From positions 4,722,677 through 4,786,676 of the forward strand of contig NW_021167079.1 of NCBI RefSeq assembly GCF_003711515.1: a DNA stretch of 64,000 bases, read 5' to 3'. The stretch is from Sodiomyces alkalinus F11 (taxonomy: Eukaryota > Ascomycota > Sordariomycetes > Glomerellales > Plectosphaerellaceae). The notes under the pieces are model-generated. The model was not told the origin of the DNA. It did not search any database and saw only the letters and a program-made list of their open reading frames with translations. This document shows positions 11,764 to 24,199 of this stretch, in pieces; the stretch's first letter is position 1, and the number at the start of each line of letters is the position of its first letter. The translations under genes and the position numbers were made by a program.

Positions 11764-12591
11764 TGGGCGGGATTTGCTACTACTCTGGGCGATTATGACA
11801 CTCGTTCTTTCCATTGCCATTTTGTTTCCCTCCTTCCTTCCTTTCTTTTTTTCTTTTTTTTTCTTTCTTTTCTTCTTCTTCTTATCAACCGCATATGACA
11901 CCCGAGGACAGAGGGGAGAAAAGGGGGTCGGGTGCTGGTCACACCCTGTCTGGGGTTGGTTTTGTGAGTCGGCATCTTCATGACATGTATATAAGGTAAC
12001 AAGGCACTGGACGTTCCCTGGAGAAAGACAGACGTTCGTTTCCGTCACTTGGCGTTTTATCTGGGTATACCTTAGACATCTCGATCGTTTCAGTTGAAAA
12101 TAGAGGCTTCAAAGCTTGATACCGGAGCGCATCTGACTGGTGTTTCATGTCATGAGAGGAATTCATGAGACCACTGACCTGAGAGGAGCCGAAGCAGCAA
12201 AGCAATGTCATAGAGGGCCAGTCGATTCGAAGGCCATTGCCACATCACAAGCCTCGCTACCCTTGAGGCCTATTCACGCCTCAACTGCCTCGGTAAAGTA
12301 AAGTAGATAGCCAAAGCGAGCCCGATGTTTCAAGTCATACATAGAATTCGCGTATGCTCTAGCCCTTGGGTCATCATTTGCCAAGTCCCCCGGGTGTCTA
12401 CCAAAGCAGAACCCCACAAACTCCATTTCATAATCATTAGGTATGCATGCGTACAGGGGCCAAACCATCATCGCTCTGTTTTGCGAGAATGTCTCTTTTA
12501 TCCCAAGGCCCATGATTCTTCGGAAGATGCTTGTATGGCACGACACGAATGCAACGCCCCGCGGCCCGAATGAAGAATGAGAACCTGCACT
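11764..12591. other. convergent intergenic region
   Basis: Separates the 3' ends of the Egh16-like gene (+) and the CCHC gene (-). Contains a pyrimidine tract (about 11817-11885, mainly TTTC/TTCTT). A 90-codon minus ORF at 12274-12546 has no recognisable domain and is not called. Confidence 0.5.
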
Positions 12592-15021
12592 CTACCAGCG
12601 GCGGCTGTTCTTGTCGTCAGTGAACGTCTCGAAAAAAGAAAAAGAAAAAGAAAAAGGGACAAGACCAAGATCAGGCCTAGGAGGAAACTGGCGAGCAGAA
12701 CCATACACACCTATAGATGTCATTCAGCTTGGGAGCAGGTCGTTTCTTCGGCCTAGCGGGCTTCGCCCTCCTCGTACCATCCTTCTCCCGCTCTTCCTTC
12801 GGCCGATGCGGTCTACCGAGAATAGCCGCCTCCACGGACGAAAGATCGCTGTCGTTGGTCCTAAACGACGCGCAAGACTGCCGTGAACTAGGTCGGCTAT
12901 TCGGGCTGGAGTGCCGCGAGCTTCGCCTGCTTGGTGGACGACTTTCTGGAGGCGGCGACCTCGAATCGCCGCGGGACTCTTCGTAGTACCGCCGGGGTGC
13001 CGCCTGATGCCCTTCTTCGCGGTCAAGGGAGTCAAGCAAGGTCCGTGCTGGATCTGGATCACTCGAGTACGAAGGCCGCCTGTCGGAGCCGTCGTGTTTC
13101 GCATCCTCGGTTGAGAAGTGTCCGCTTGCTCGACGAGAGTGGCCAGGTTCGGTTGGATGTCTCTTATGGTGGTATCCTCCATATTGCCCCCGCTCACGAG
13201 GCCCCCCATGGTGATGTCTCGGCTGCTCGTATCGATCCGATGAATGCCGTCTCTTTTGGGGACGTCCGTCATCTTCGCCATGACCATGCGAGGACTCCTC
13301 ACGCGTGCGTTTGTTCCGCGAGGGACGCCCGGCACTTACATCCGCGGTTGGGAAAGGCCCAGCCAGAATCTCGGCCGGCGTCTTGTGCTTGCGTTTCGGC
13401 GGCACTGGTGGCGGTCTTTTCCCATCCTTCCAGAAAGCCGGATCATCCTGCATGTCTTCAAAGAAACGTGTCTCTCGGATAGGCCGGCTGAATTCGGCCA
13501 TGTTGTCAGCGTTGACGAACTCCGACTCGATGCAGCTGGCATTCCACGGAGGAGGAAGCATGACATCTTCATGATAATCAGCGGGACTCGGCAAGGCCTT
13601 GCCAATCTCATCATGCTTGTGTAGGGTGGTGGACTCTTTGAATACTGCGTCAAACTCCCATTCCCAGTCCTCTCCATCACCGTTACCGTTGCCTTCACCG
13701 TCTCCGTTGTCCTTGTTGTCGCGTACAGATTCCCCAGGGGACAATGCCGGGACTGGCTTACTTGTTTCTGGGGTTTCCATCTCTTTTTCCGGTTTGCGCG
13801 GTACAATCTTCCCATGGCGATGATCGTTAGTCTTATGGACATTTTTATCCTTCCGTTCGTTCCCGTGGGAGTTCTTCCTGTTCTTGTTACGGCCGTGCTT
13901 GTCTCGAGGCCCCTGATGCTTGGGGAAATTCATATTCGTCGGACTGGGGAGAGGCACAGGAGGTCGCGGCGGGAGGCCTGCGCTCGGAGGCGCTGGAAGA
14001 TGAGATGGACGGCTGGGCCCTGGCTGTGAATGACTACGTCTTTTCGGGTTTGTCGCCGAAAAAGAATGCCCAGTCGGCGGAGGAGGAGGAAGAGTATGAG
14101 AAGGACGGGGACGGAGGGAAGGCGGCGCCGGCGGCGAATGATGGGAGAACACAGGCGCTGGTGACCTAGATGGTGCATGGGGCGGATAACTAGTTGCGGG
14201 AGGGGGGGGGTATCCAGGATGAGGTGGGTGCGGTGGGTGCGGTGGGTGCGGTGGATACAATGGCCCCTGATACCCTCCAGGTTGCTCGAATGTCGGTGGA
14301 ACATATGAAGGGGGAGGTCGGTATGGATCGGGTTGTCCGTAGGGCGGAGGGGGTCCAGAGTGTACCGGCGGTCCATGAGGAGGCCCATGAGGAGGCCCAT
14401 GAGGAGGACCATGAGGAGGCCCATGAGGAGGCCCATGAGGAGGACCAGAGTGTACCGGTGGCCCAGGAGGGGCCCCATAGTGAGGTGTTGCAGGGGGGTA
14501 GAAGTTATCATGAGCCGGAGGTCCGTAAGGCGCTGGAGGGGCGGCCGTGTGGGGATAAGGACCGTGGGGGACTGGAGGCCCGGTATAATACGCCGGAGGA
14601 GCAAGTGGCCCACTCACTCCGGGCGGCGGAGGGGGTGGTGGTGGGGGAGGTGGAGGGGCGTATCGTGTCACTATCATGCGACCGGAGCCATGAGGTTCTC
14701 CCGAGCGCCTTCCATGATGATGCCCTCTAGATCCTGAATGACGTCGGTCCTGGTGTTGTGCTTGGGCATTGTTTCGATGTAGTCCACTGAGATGCTGTTA
14801 GCTTCTAAGACGGCGGTTATAATTTTTTTTTTTCGAAGTTACACAAGTAACAAAAGGGAACAAGAGGCATAAGCATCGCTTGAAGCAAGCCAGAGCACGT
14901 ACGCAGGGACCTCTCTTATTGGCTCAGGACATGCTATCGCCCAGTGGCCAGTCTCGCCACAGTTAAAGCAGGTTGGTTCTCTGGACGGCCCCTGGCCCGA
15001 CGCATTGCCCTGGGCATTCAT
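12592..15021 (-). CDS. CCHC zinc-knuckle protein with long proline-rich and basic tail
   Basis: Minus-strand exons 15021-14903, 14786-12711 and 12604-12592 join in phase to 735 aa. Residues 17-30 form one zinc knuckle (CFNCGETGHWAIAC, CX2CX4HX4C), the type that binds single-stranded nucleic acid. A short Arg/Gly/His linker leads to MIVTRYAPPPPP and about 200 residues of Pro/Gly/Tyr/His-rich sequence including a GPPH tandem (about 14375-14455). Then come acidic and Lys/Arg-rich regions with many SR, RS and RR pairs. The final exon is only 13 nt and supplies RRW-stop; its use is inferred because the phases and ending agree, whereas reading on past 12711 gives a non-conserved tail. This resembles nuclear RNA-associated fungal proteins. 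No enzyme domain is visible and the precise role is unknown. Confidence 0.8.
14375..14455. repeat. 12-bp coding tandem repeat (GPPH)
   Basis: About six units of a 12-base repeat (CATGAGGAGGCC with small variants) inside the CCHC gene, giving Gly-Pro-Pro-His units on the minus strand. Variation in unit number between strains is expected. Confidence 0.85.
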
Positions 15022-17480
15022 AACGAGGGAGACCGAGATGGGAGGTCAGATGAACCGCAGGCCGTGAGTGCGTATAGGAATGGGGAGCTTCGGCCGGTAA
15101 GTCGACTTGAATGTCGTACTGGGGTTCCCAAGACGAACTATTTCAAGACGACAAAAGGGGATAGGGGGCTTCGCAAGGCTAGCCGCAAGGCCATAGAGAT
15201 CGATGGTCTCGATAGACTTGGCGGCTGTGATGCTTGGCATGGAAACAAGGCGGCCTGCGGGTGTTTGGGTAGTCAGAACAAATGAAAGGGAACGAACATG
15301 AGGAAACCAGATACGTATCAATGAAACAGGTTGAAATGTGATATGAGAGAAGAAACAAAAATGATGATCATAATAATAATAATAAAGGAATGATGCGCAG
15401 TATGGGATACTGAGATAGAAGCGTAATGAATAGGAATGAGACTAACCCGAATGGCTGGATGGGCAAGGCCTTTGCTTGAAAAGACAAGCCGAACTTGCGG
15501 AGAATACGATCAAGACCGTGAATACCTTATGAGAATGATATTGATCCGATAATGGAAAGCTGAATATAGCTGGCACGCGCGCCAGGTGAATGACTAGTAT
15601 CAAAGCTGAGAGGCGTGAGAGGACGCATAGGCTGGGCGACAGGAGTGCATTATCGTGGACCACTTTCCGACTAGAGGTATTATTAAGTATTGCAGAGCAT
15701 AAGGGAGATAAAGGAAAGTGTAAAGAATTAAGACCCGTGTGAATGCTGGCGCGTAGCTAGAGAAGCTTGAAGAGTATGGTAACAACATCTCCAGAAGGAA
15801 AGGCACGATTAGATGGCCAACGGGGCAATCGCGCGACGAAAGCCGTAGGTAATCGTGGGAAAGGACGCACGGGCCCACGAGGTAACTTTACTGGGCCTCA
15901 GCCTCACCGGCTAAACTTAGGCGAGATGGGGCTGGTCAAACCAATTGGTTGGACGACAGAACAAGCACGTAGCCTTGCCAAGAACGACCACGTCACGTGG
16001 AGGATGAGGACGACATGGGATATCGAATATCGATCGAAATGGGCATCACATTGAGGCATGAAAATTGCACTTTGTGAATATGGATGTGGTCTAACCGTAA
16101 TGATACACAGCTCAGATCAGACTGTTGCGAAGAGCTATGGTGTAATGTCTCTGACAACGCCAGTGGATGTAACTATGCACTGACCGGGTCCTCCCTCTGG
16201 CCACGGAGACTGAAGCGTTACATGACATGCCCGACAGAGATGAGAGATGCTTGTCCGGCAGCGTGCAGGCTACACAGATGCAAAGGGAGGAAAAGTGGCA
16301 AGGGATGCTGGCTGGTAGGCAGTGAGAGTCAAGCTCAACAAGGCCGTCCTGGTGCGGAGAGCAAGACATCATGCCACTCAAGAAGAGTCCCAGAAGGGCT
16401 CTAGAAGGTGCTGGAGAACAGAAAATCCAAGAACAACATCGTACTATGAATGCAATCTTCAGAGAAAGGAAGGGAAGTAAAATATCCGGAGCAAGCCGGG
16501 CGGATAAAAACAACGTAGGGAGCATATGAACGGATAATACTATTCAGACCAGAGTCTGATTTTGACCAGGACGACGCGACCAGGTTGATGACTTCTGGTC
16601 ATATTCCCAGAAATCGCACTTCATTGACGGGTAAAAGGAAGGACAAGGAGATAAGCCCAGTTTGGGGGTCCAGCAAGTTCGAAAGGGCGACGTTAAAGCG
16701 CTTGGAAGCGGCGGAAAACCAGGCAGGGAATTTCGGGGGACAATTGGCGTAGATGGTGGGGGAGACTTGATGCGGCTTAGGGAGAACAGAACGATTGGTT
16801 TGAAGGAGAAAAGACGACGTTCTTGAGTAAGGTAGGATGAGAATTTGGGGGCAGTGACTGCCTTTTATTTCTTTCCTCCCCCCCTCCCCCCACTCCTGGA
16901 ATCTCGTAAGGGTGGTTTGGGAAAGCTCGGGCCACGACCGTCGAATGGGCTGTGAAATAAATTCAGTAACTCTGTAATTAATAATTACCAGGTTGACGTA
17001 ATGCAGGAACCCGCCAACTGACAGTTCCGGTGCCACCACTTGGCACCTGGTGGGCTGCGGCTCTGTCACGTCAGCCGCCTCTGGCATTGCCATGAACCTC
17101 CCCACGCTGCCTGGTCGAAGAATCCCCCCAACCGACTATTGATTCTCTTCTTCCAACTCGCCAGATTATTGCTCTGCGTCCACTCTTTAGGCTACGTCTT
17201 GCTACCATTCTATAGCGAGGCTCCTTTCCCGACCGCATCCCGAAAGCCAGCTACTACTCCACCTCATGTAAACACCGGCAGCCTCTCTCTACTCCGATCA
17301 TGCTGATGCAGCGTCAACCAAGCTTCCCCTCCAAATTTCGACTGCGCCGCCCAAAGCAGCCATCCGGACCGAATCAGGCCAACCTCGCGAGCGGTACCTG
17401 ATCCTTCGACTCGAGACGACGTTATCGATATCCCGAGAACTATATTTGCGACAGCTGGATACTCCGGCATACCTCAAAAG
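15022..17480. other. divergent promoter region, no gene recognised
   Basis: 2.46 kb between the starts of the CCHC gene (-) and PPG1 (+). Contains a short ATA/AAT run near 15370 and homopurine stretches. Open frames of up to 168 codons (16599-17105 minus) show no domain. Probably promoters and long 5' UTRs, but an unrecognised small gene cannot be excluded. Confidence 0.45.
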
Positions 17481-18802
17481 ATGCCGAGCCTCCCAGGTTC
17501 GTGCTCTCCGCATTAATATCCGGGCCTCGGCTTCCATACCTCCTAGTTGGCACACAGAGGCCGGAGTCAGTTTCGGCCAACAAAAAAAGCCGGCTGGCAG
17601 ATTTCCCATCCAAAACTAGCGACCGGTGAGACTGGAAGCTGACACTGCTCCTTTCTCTATTGCAGCAACGATTGATCTGGACGAGTGCATCTCGCGCCTG
17701 TACAAGAAGGAGCTTCTTGCCGAGCCAGTGATTGCTGCTATCTGCGCCAAAACGAAGGAACTCCTTATGCGGGAGAGCAATGTTGTTCATGTCCGAGCCC
17801 CGGTCACTGTTGTCGGTGATATTCACGGCCAATTCTACGACTTGATCGAGATCTTCAAGATAGGCGGCTGGTGTCCCGACACCAACTACCTTTTTCTAGG
17901 TGCGCAATCCGTTCGTTTCTCTGTTCTCTCGGTCGCGTAGCCCGTCCTCGAAACGGCATAATGAACCAACCCAATGCTAACACTAAGGTACCTCTTGTTT
18001 ATATAGGTGACTACGTCGACCGCGGGATGTTTAGCGTCGAGACCATATCTCTTCTTGTTTGCTTAAAGTTACGATACCCAGACCGTGTTCATCTCATACG
18101 AGGCAACCACGAGTCCCGCGGAGTCACTCAGTCTTATGGTTTCTATACCGAGTGCTCAAGGAAATACGGAAATCCCAGCGTCTGGCACCATTTTACCGAC
18201 ATGTTCGATTATCTCACACTGAGCGTGGTCATCAACAATGAAATCTTCTGCGTCCACGGAGGTGCGAATCTATTCATATGGTTACCGTTCTGCTAAGCTA
18301 TCCTCCGTGACTGACATTTTCCCTTTCTTTCTGGGATCCAGGCCTTTCCCCGTCCATCCATTCCATTGACCAAATCGTCGTCATCGACAGATTCCGCGAG
18401 ATCCCTCACGAAGGCCCCATGGCCGACCTAGTCTGGTCCGACCCGGACCCGGATCGCGACGAATTCTCCCTGTCCCCGCGAGGCGCAGGCTACACGTTCG
18501 GCGCGCAGGTGGTGAAAAAGTTCCTGGCCGTCAACAACATGAACCACATCCTACGAGCGCACCAGCTCTGCCAGGAAGGCTACCAGGTCCTCTACGACGA
18601 CCGGCTCAGTACCGTCTGGAGCGCCCCGAATTACTGCTACCGTTGCGGCAACATGGCCAGTGTGCTCGAGGTGAGCGACATGGGAGAGCGCTTTTTCAAC
18701 GTCTTCGCCGCCGCTCCCGAAAACGACCAAGTCAAGGACTTGCAGCCGTCCGGCATGGATAAGACGGCCGATGGGAACGCGTTGCCCGATTATTTCCTGT
18801 GA
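17481..18802 (+). CDS. PPG1: PP2A-like serine/threonine protein phosphatase PPG1
   Basis: Exons 17481-17496, 17666-17899, 18007-18261 and 18342-18802 encode 321 aa. The PPP-family metal-site motifs are all present: GDIHGQ, GDYVDRG (its first Gly is split by an intron), RGNHE and later HGG, plus [11 protein letters not shown] and the C-terminal tail PDYFL. The sequence follows the Ppg1 branch of PP2A-like enzymes ([52 protein letters not shown]). In yeast Ppg1 works with the Far complex, which is related to STRIPAK. The first exon (16 nt, MPSLP) is the weakest call: it rests on phase and on the need for an ATG, and its donor GTTCGT is not ideal. Intron 2 contains a copy of the AAGGTACC motif. 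The gene converges with the Rho GDI gene. Confidence 0.9.
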
Positions 18803-19654
18803 TCGGCTGCTCGGGGATTTTTGGATCCAGTTACGGGAACAGTGGGGGAAAAAGAAGGGCTGCCCCCCCTCCCCCCCCCCATGCAAACTCTCGAAGCTCG
18901 ATGGAACAGAAGCGACGCTAAAGTGTAAGGCGTCTCGGGATCAAGTCGGACGGGACTTTATTCGGAGATACCAACTATGACGACACCCCCAGCAATAGTC
19001 ACAGCTGGTTTGTTGATGTCAAAATGAACGGATATGAAGGTTCCGGCATGCAGCAGAACACAACCCAAAACACGACGAGCCGAGGGGTAGGTTGCTCTCT
19101 GAATGAGCCCATGAGAGGTCATCTTAGTCCTCGTGGTTCCTGTTGGTATAGTATTTCAATGAACATAATTGCGGCACGAAATTCAAATGCATTTATTTCA
19201 TGCCCATATATCAGAGAGACAAGCTGGTCGACGACACAGTGGATCCGGAGTGCCCATCCTGGGTTAGTCCGACAACGGGATTGTCTGGGTTAAATTGTGG
19301 TTGTTTGATAATTGATAGGTTGATCCGCTTCACGCGCAGGAATAGATTGATATATGTCCGCATACCCTTAGGATATGAATGGCTAGGTGACCCGCCTGAC
19401 TTGTACAAGAACGAACAGTCGTCTTCTACCGTGTCAAGTCCGCACAAAAGTTCCTTGATCCGCGAGGGCCCAAGTTCAACTGGCCCTCACCCATACCGTG
19501 CCCACCTCAGCCAGCCCCTTTGCGCTGCCCTATGAAGTTGCTGTCCTTCTCCCGGCTGTTCAACCGGGCGAGGACCAAGCTGTTCTGGGCCATGCACGAG
19601 CAGGAAGAGGCATCTAAGGATCCCGACTCGAGTCGGCTCCACGCGTGAACAGGA
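18803..19654. other. convergent 3' intergenic region
   Basis: Between the stops of PPG1 (+) and RDI1 (-). Has a C-rich run at about 18862-18880. No coding signal. Confidence 0.55.
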
Positions 19655-20892
19655 TTACCAGTCTTTGGCAATATCAAAGGACCACTCGAAAGACAGATGG
19701 GTCTTCTTGTCGTCGTCGACGAAGCTGGAGACAGCATTGTAGTGGCCACGGGCCAGCATGCCCGACGGCGCATCCTCTTCCTGGACTGTGATAAGGAGAA
19801 TAGTATTAGCGACGGGAGGCCGGGGAGGCAGGGATGCAGGCTCGCCGTTGAACTATTTACGGCCCTCTGGGGGAGGGATCTACTCGCGAACAATGGCTCC
19901 CCAGGGAAGAAACTTACAGTGCTTCGTGTAGAAGGGGGTCTTTTCGGTGTTGGGGGCAAAGCTTCCCTGGAAACGGAAGTCAATACATTGGGGACTTCAC
20001 GCAGACAAAAGGCAGAAAGAACAGAAAAAAGGGTACTCACCAGCATTTCGGAATCCTTGGAGACACGGATGCCCTTCCGCTTGACGACCTGGACATACTG
20101 AAGACCGCTGAGAATCTCGTGCTGAACCCTGAATTTGGCGACCATGGTGAACTTGGCACCCTCCTTGATCTTGAAAGGCTTGTCCTTGAGGGTCGCCTCC
20201 GAGCCGGGCTCCGAGAGGTCGATAGTGACGGGATCACGGCCAGGAGACTCCATGGTCAACGAGTCGATGATGCAGACGCGAGGATCGTTGGGATCGGAAA
20301 GATCTTTGCCACCGCCGAGGCCCAGAGACTCTTTGTAACGCTGCAGAGAGTCATCTCCGGCATCTGTATAATAATAGCGTTCATATCTGTTAGGCAACGG
20401 AATCCATGGGGTAGGGGGACGATCCATAATGTAGGGTCTGAGGCTCATGCGTGTACCTAGGTGCTGGTGCTAGGAACAATGTGTACAATGTGTATGAGAT
20501 GGTTCTTGGTGTGGGCGGACGAACCCAAAAGAGATGGTAACAAGGAGCCCAGTGATAGAGGCATTGCGTTTAGGAATTAGGAGGAAGATAAACAGCAAGG
20601 TGTAGCAAGAAGGTGAGTAAACAGGCAGCAAGGTATGAACATGAGGAATTAACAAAGTGAAAGGCGCACAAACTGGCAATGAGAAAAACAGAAGATAGAG
20701 GGAAGGGGTGGGCAGTTGCCTCATTGTAGAGCTCGGTGAGTGGTGAACCATGACAGTTGGGATGAGAGACCAAAGGTCAGAGCTCTCACTGCACTCACCC
20801 ATTTGTTGGTACTCGGCTAGACTTTGCTTAGGCTGGGAGAGCTTGTAGCCCTGAGTCTCCGGGGGCATGGTATCATCGTCGTGGGAGGCCAT
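19655..20892 (-). CDS. RDI1: Rho GDP-dissociation inhibitor
   Basis: Minus-strand exons 20892-20799, 20363-20041, 19966-19918 and 19785-19655 encode 198 aa, matching yeast Rdi1 (202 aa). It holds prenylated Rho, Rac and Cdc42 GTPases in the cytosol and shuttles them off membranes. The N-terminal regulatory arm contains [10 protein letters not shown] and [10 protein letters not shown]. The immunoglobulin-like prenyl pocket contains [52 protein letters not shown], the short exon 3 ([15 protein letters not shown]), [20 protein letters not shown] and the C-terminal WSFDIAKDW. The 435-bp first intron is long for this window. Readthrough of intron 2 gives a misleading longer ORF. Confidence 0.95.
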
Positions 20893-21718
20893 GGTTACGG
20901 TAGGGGGTTGTTCTCGAGGTGTTCCGCTTGGATACAGGAAAACGCGGTGTGTCGGTGTGGATGAGGCGAGGTTGGGGAACAGGTACTATCCGGTGGTGAG
21001 TAAGGTAAGGGTGCAAAAGAGGAGTTGACGATGGATGTCAAGCTGGCTTTCGGTGTGAAGTAAACGGTTTACCCAGTCTAGCCCAAGTTAGGGGAAAGGG
21101 ACGGGATGTGATGTAGGTAAGGTATAAGGTAGGTAAGGTAAGGTAAGGTAAGGTAGGTAGGTACTTCGACGTCGGAGTTGAGCTTGGAAGACAAGAAGTC
21201 GGAGAGTCGGACCTGCCCCTCATCCCCCTTAAAAAGTGCGGTGCCATAAATACCTAAGGTACAACGTACAACGTACGGACACGATGCGACCCCTCCTGCC
21301 CCTCGGCACCCTCCACCGCCAAATCAGAAGGTCCCCCCCTGAGGCCGCAAAGGCCTAGAGTCCAAGAGGTGGTCTGTTCCTCATTTTCAGTCCGCATGAA
21401 GAGGGGCGACCCGGGGTCTAGCTTCAAAGCCCTGCGATCCGAGTTGGGCATGCCTGGTATTTGCGCTGGCGGTCGAAGGGTTTCATTGGTTGTTTGATCA
21501 TGAACCGACGTTTCCATATATTTCCATTTTATCTTTCAAGCTGCAGGACCCAGATTTGCCTGGACAACCAGAGTGCAGGCAATCGATAAGCACGAACTAG
21601 GTACCTTAGACGCTGAGAATGGACCGACCGTTGGGTTCTGGCGGCGACTTGTTTATAACGGGGAACCTCTTAAACGAGAGAGCTCTTTTGGCTTACGGTG
21701 TAATTAATTACCTATATA
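20893..21718. other. intergenic between RDI1 and the retrotransposon
   Basis: Promoter side of RDI1. Contains a dense motif cluster at 21113-21164 (AGGTA repeated) and further copies near 21249 and 21600. Base composition drops toward AT close to the element. No gene seen. Confidence 0.55.
21113..21164. repeat. GGTA/AAGGTAGGTA tandem cluster
   Basis: About 50 bases of 5-bp and 4-bp units (AAGGT and AGGT), the purine-strand half of the dispersed TACCTAAGGTA motif expanded in tandem. Confidence 0.85.
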
Positions 21719-21723
21719 GTTGG
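21719..21723. repeat. target-site duplication, left copy
   Basis: The 5-bp GTTGG immediately before the left LTR equals the 5 bp right after the other LTR (29412-29416). This is the size expected of copia insertion and proves that both element ends are intact. Confidence 0.9.
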
Positions 21724-21919
21724 TGTTGAATTGACGGGAGCGTGCTTGCAGGGAGCGTTGATTCAGGAAATGTATGATTGTATTGTCTACTAAAGAGAAA
21801 CAAAAAGGGGGCGGGTGTACGTGTCCTAAATATATCTACCACCTTCTAAGCGAGGATAGTGGGGCACCTCTAACTAATAGAAGAGCACTATACTATGGCT
21901 CACGTGATAGAATATAACA
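21724..21919 (-). repeat. left LTR (3' LTR of the minus-strand element)
   Basis: 196 bp beginning TGTTGAATTGACGGG and ending GAATATAACA, so it has TG...CA ends. It aligns end to end with the right LTR without length difference; nearly all mismatches are C-to-T or G-to-A in RIP-type contexts. Confidence 0.95.
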
Positions 21920-22025
21920 CACCCCCTAATTATTACGCCGTGATTAGCGGAACGATTACTTAGCCTGACCTTAACCTAGCCTTGTTTTTAACCTTAAAAT
22001 AGCCTTAAAGGGTTATATGATACCC

Positions 22026-22790
22026 TTAATATCGAGTTAAAAGGCAGGAACAAAAGCTATATAATAATAAAAGTAATAATAATAGTAGTAAATAATAAAG
22101 GAAAAGTGCTATTAATAGTAATAGTAAATAGGTGATAGTAGGGCCTTCCGTAGATAAATCAAAGGCGTTATGCCGGCGTTTTGGAGCTTTTGGATCCTCC
22201 CTCTTATAACCCTTTATTCCGTTGTTTTTCGAGGATTTAACGATTTTTTTGAAGATATCTGACGATATCGGATAAACGGAAGGGACGAAAGTCACGAAAA
22301 GCAGTGGAAAAATAAGAAGGTAATAATGGGATTGTAAGGTAGGATCTCTGCGCGCATATTGTCTCTTCTTCGGATCGAAAAAGGGATTAAAATAAAGGAT
22401 CAAGGATTAAGAATAAAGAACAAAGAAAGGAAGAACCGAACCGAGGGAACGGGTTGATATCCTTTGTTCTTTGTAAAGGATCGATATCGTCATAGTATCG
22501 TAATATATATCGATATCGTAGTAATATCGTAATCCATTGTATCCTTTGTCTGTCTCGTAACAGATGAACTGACTCGAAAGAGAATGGTCTAGGCTTGCGG
22601 GGAAGATATCCTTTGTTCGAGTACGAAGGATATACTCGAAAGATATTAAAGATATTATTAGTAATAATATTAATATCAAAAGATTTAAACCAAATTTTCC
22701 GAATTTTCTATTAACAGTAATAAAAATAATAATAATAGCAATATAGTAAGTATCGGAGCTTTATTTTTAGTGTGCGTGCTAACTGGTAGC
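22026..22790. other. non-coding 3' internal part of the element
   Basis: Very AT-rich sequence with AATAAT-like runs between the 3' LTR and the first recognisable coding relic. Minus ORFs here (22026-22403 and 22407-22679) are low-complexity Leu/Ile/Tyr reads of AT-rich DNA and are not supported. Confidence 0.5.
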
Positions 22791-22799
22791 GTCATTTAG

Positions 22800-23705
22800 G
22801 CCCCTTCTACTCTATCCGCCATTACCCGTGCCGCCGCCGCTAAGAAGGCTTCGGCTAATAGTATGAAAAAGAATAAGGGTAAGGACGGCACTAAGAAGGG
22901 TGCTTCTATAAGTTATTCCGGCGCGTTAGTCTACGATATCTCTGCTCTATTCTAGGCTAACTCCTTAAAAGACTGCTAAGGGTAGTAGAAATAATAATAA
23001 TAAGGATACCGCCGATGCTTTTATACCGGTGCCGTTCAACCCTCCCTACCTAGAGTGCGTAAAGGGTATTTATTCTGGTAAATAGCGCTCGTTTAACTGC
23101 TATATTTCGGTTCCTGGGCGCTCCTATCGCTACTAAAAGTGTAAGGATAGAAACTATATATACTACCCTCTATAAGTTCTTACCCCCTATCTAAGGCGCT
23201 TTACGATCATGATCGTGTGCTCTATTTCGTACTAGCTCGAAGATATATACGCTATTAAGCTTTACGACCGCTAACCTATGCTTATAGTTTTTCTGGTCTT
23301 ATCTTTTTAGTTAAAATTCTTTTTAACTGTATTATAGTCCGTAAGATTGATAAGGACTCTAACGATAACGATAAGAAGGTACGTTTAACGCTTTATCTCT
23401 AGACTTAAATACTCTGACTAACTAATTTGCGTAGTTCTTTACTAAACTCAAGTAAACGGTGAAGTTTATAATTAAGTTAATAGAGGACGAAGAAAACGAG
23501 AAGTTCTTTAAGGAGGCGGAGCTTAAGGGAGCTTCTAACTAAGGTCCTAGTACGCCGACTACTACCTTTACCTCCAAGCTTACAGGGGTTATAATAGATA
23601 TTTTACGGAAAAACGGTTTTATTATTACTCCTCCGGCTAGAGGAAATATCGTAAATATTACGCAGGACGGTGTTTAGGATAGTATTAATAGAGCTTAGTG
23701 AATTA
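22800..23705 (+). pseudogene. plus-strand reading-frame relic inside the retrotransposon
   Basis: Opposite to gag-pol, the plus strand keeps coding-like stretches separated only by TAA/TAG stops typical of RIP. Near 22820-22920 it reads AAAAKKASANSMKKNKGKDG; near 23020-23100 it reads IPVPFNPPYLECVKGIYSGK; cysteines follow in a C...C...C pattern near 23095-23145; near 23460-23640 it reads VKFIIKLIEDEENEKFFKEA and FTSKLTGVIIDILRKNGFII. The frame changes near 22970. No family recognised. It may be an accessory antisense ORF carried by the element, a captured host fragment, or a nested element. Confidence 0.5.
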
Positions 23706-24199
23706 TCTGGTATACTCCTTTTTATATTTTAGGTTTTGCTTTTAGGTTTTAGTATAGTATTTTTGTATTATAATAACGAGATACCTTTTTTACTAAATTA
23801 ATCATACCGCTAGTATACGGTGCGCCTAGGACGTAGGATTTTCGACCTTAACTACTTCTTTCCACCCCCTCTATACACTGATTATATTAAGATATACTCG
23901 GAAGATCTCGAATTTTTATCGTGGAAGTGCTTTTATTAATCCGTCCGCTAGTATTAAATTCGTAGTAAGATATACGACTCTGAATAATCCTTTTACGTTC
24001 TCCTACCTTACCTAAAAGCGCTATATATCTATATAGCAAAGCCTAGTTTTAATCCTAAAGCTATCGTCGACTATTAGGCGTATCGTTTACGTGTTATCGT
24101 AGTGGATATCCTAAGGAGATTCTGGATTAAAGCGTATTTCGACGAAAAGACGCTTTAAACCTATTATTTCTTTCGCCACTTACTCTAAAGCGAGCAGCT

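Noticed and set aside
11023..12048. 341-codon minus ORF over the Egh16-like gene
   Set aside because: Ala/Gly/Glu low complexity and a Lys-rich head read from the T-rich tract; the plus strand is a recognised family with a signal peptide.
12274..12546. 90-codon minus ORF downstream of the CCHC gene
   Set aside because: Protein-like in places but no family, no start context and it lies in the probable 3' UTR; could be revisited with transcripts.
22026..22679. Minus ORFs rich in Leu, Tyr and Ile in the retrotransposon
   Set aside because: AT-rich low-complexity reads near the 3' LTR without copia domains.
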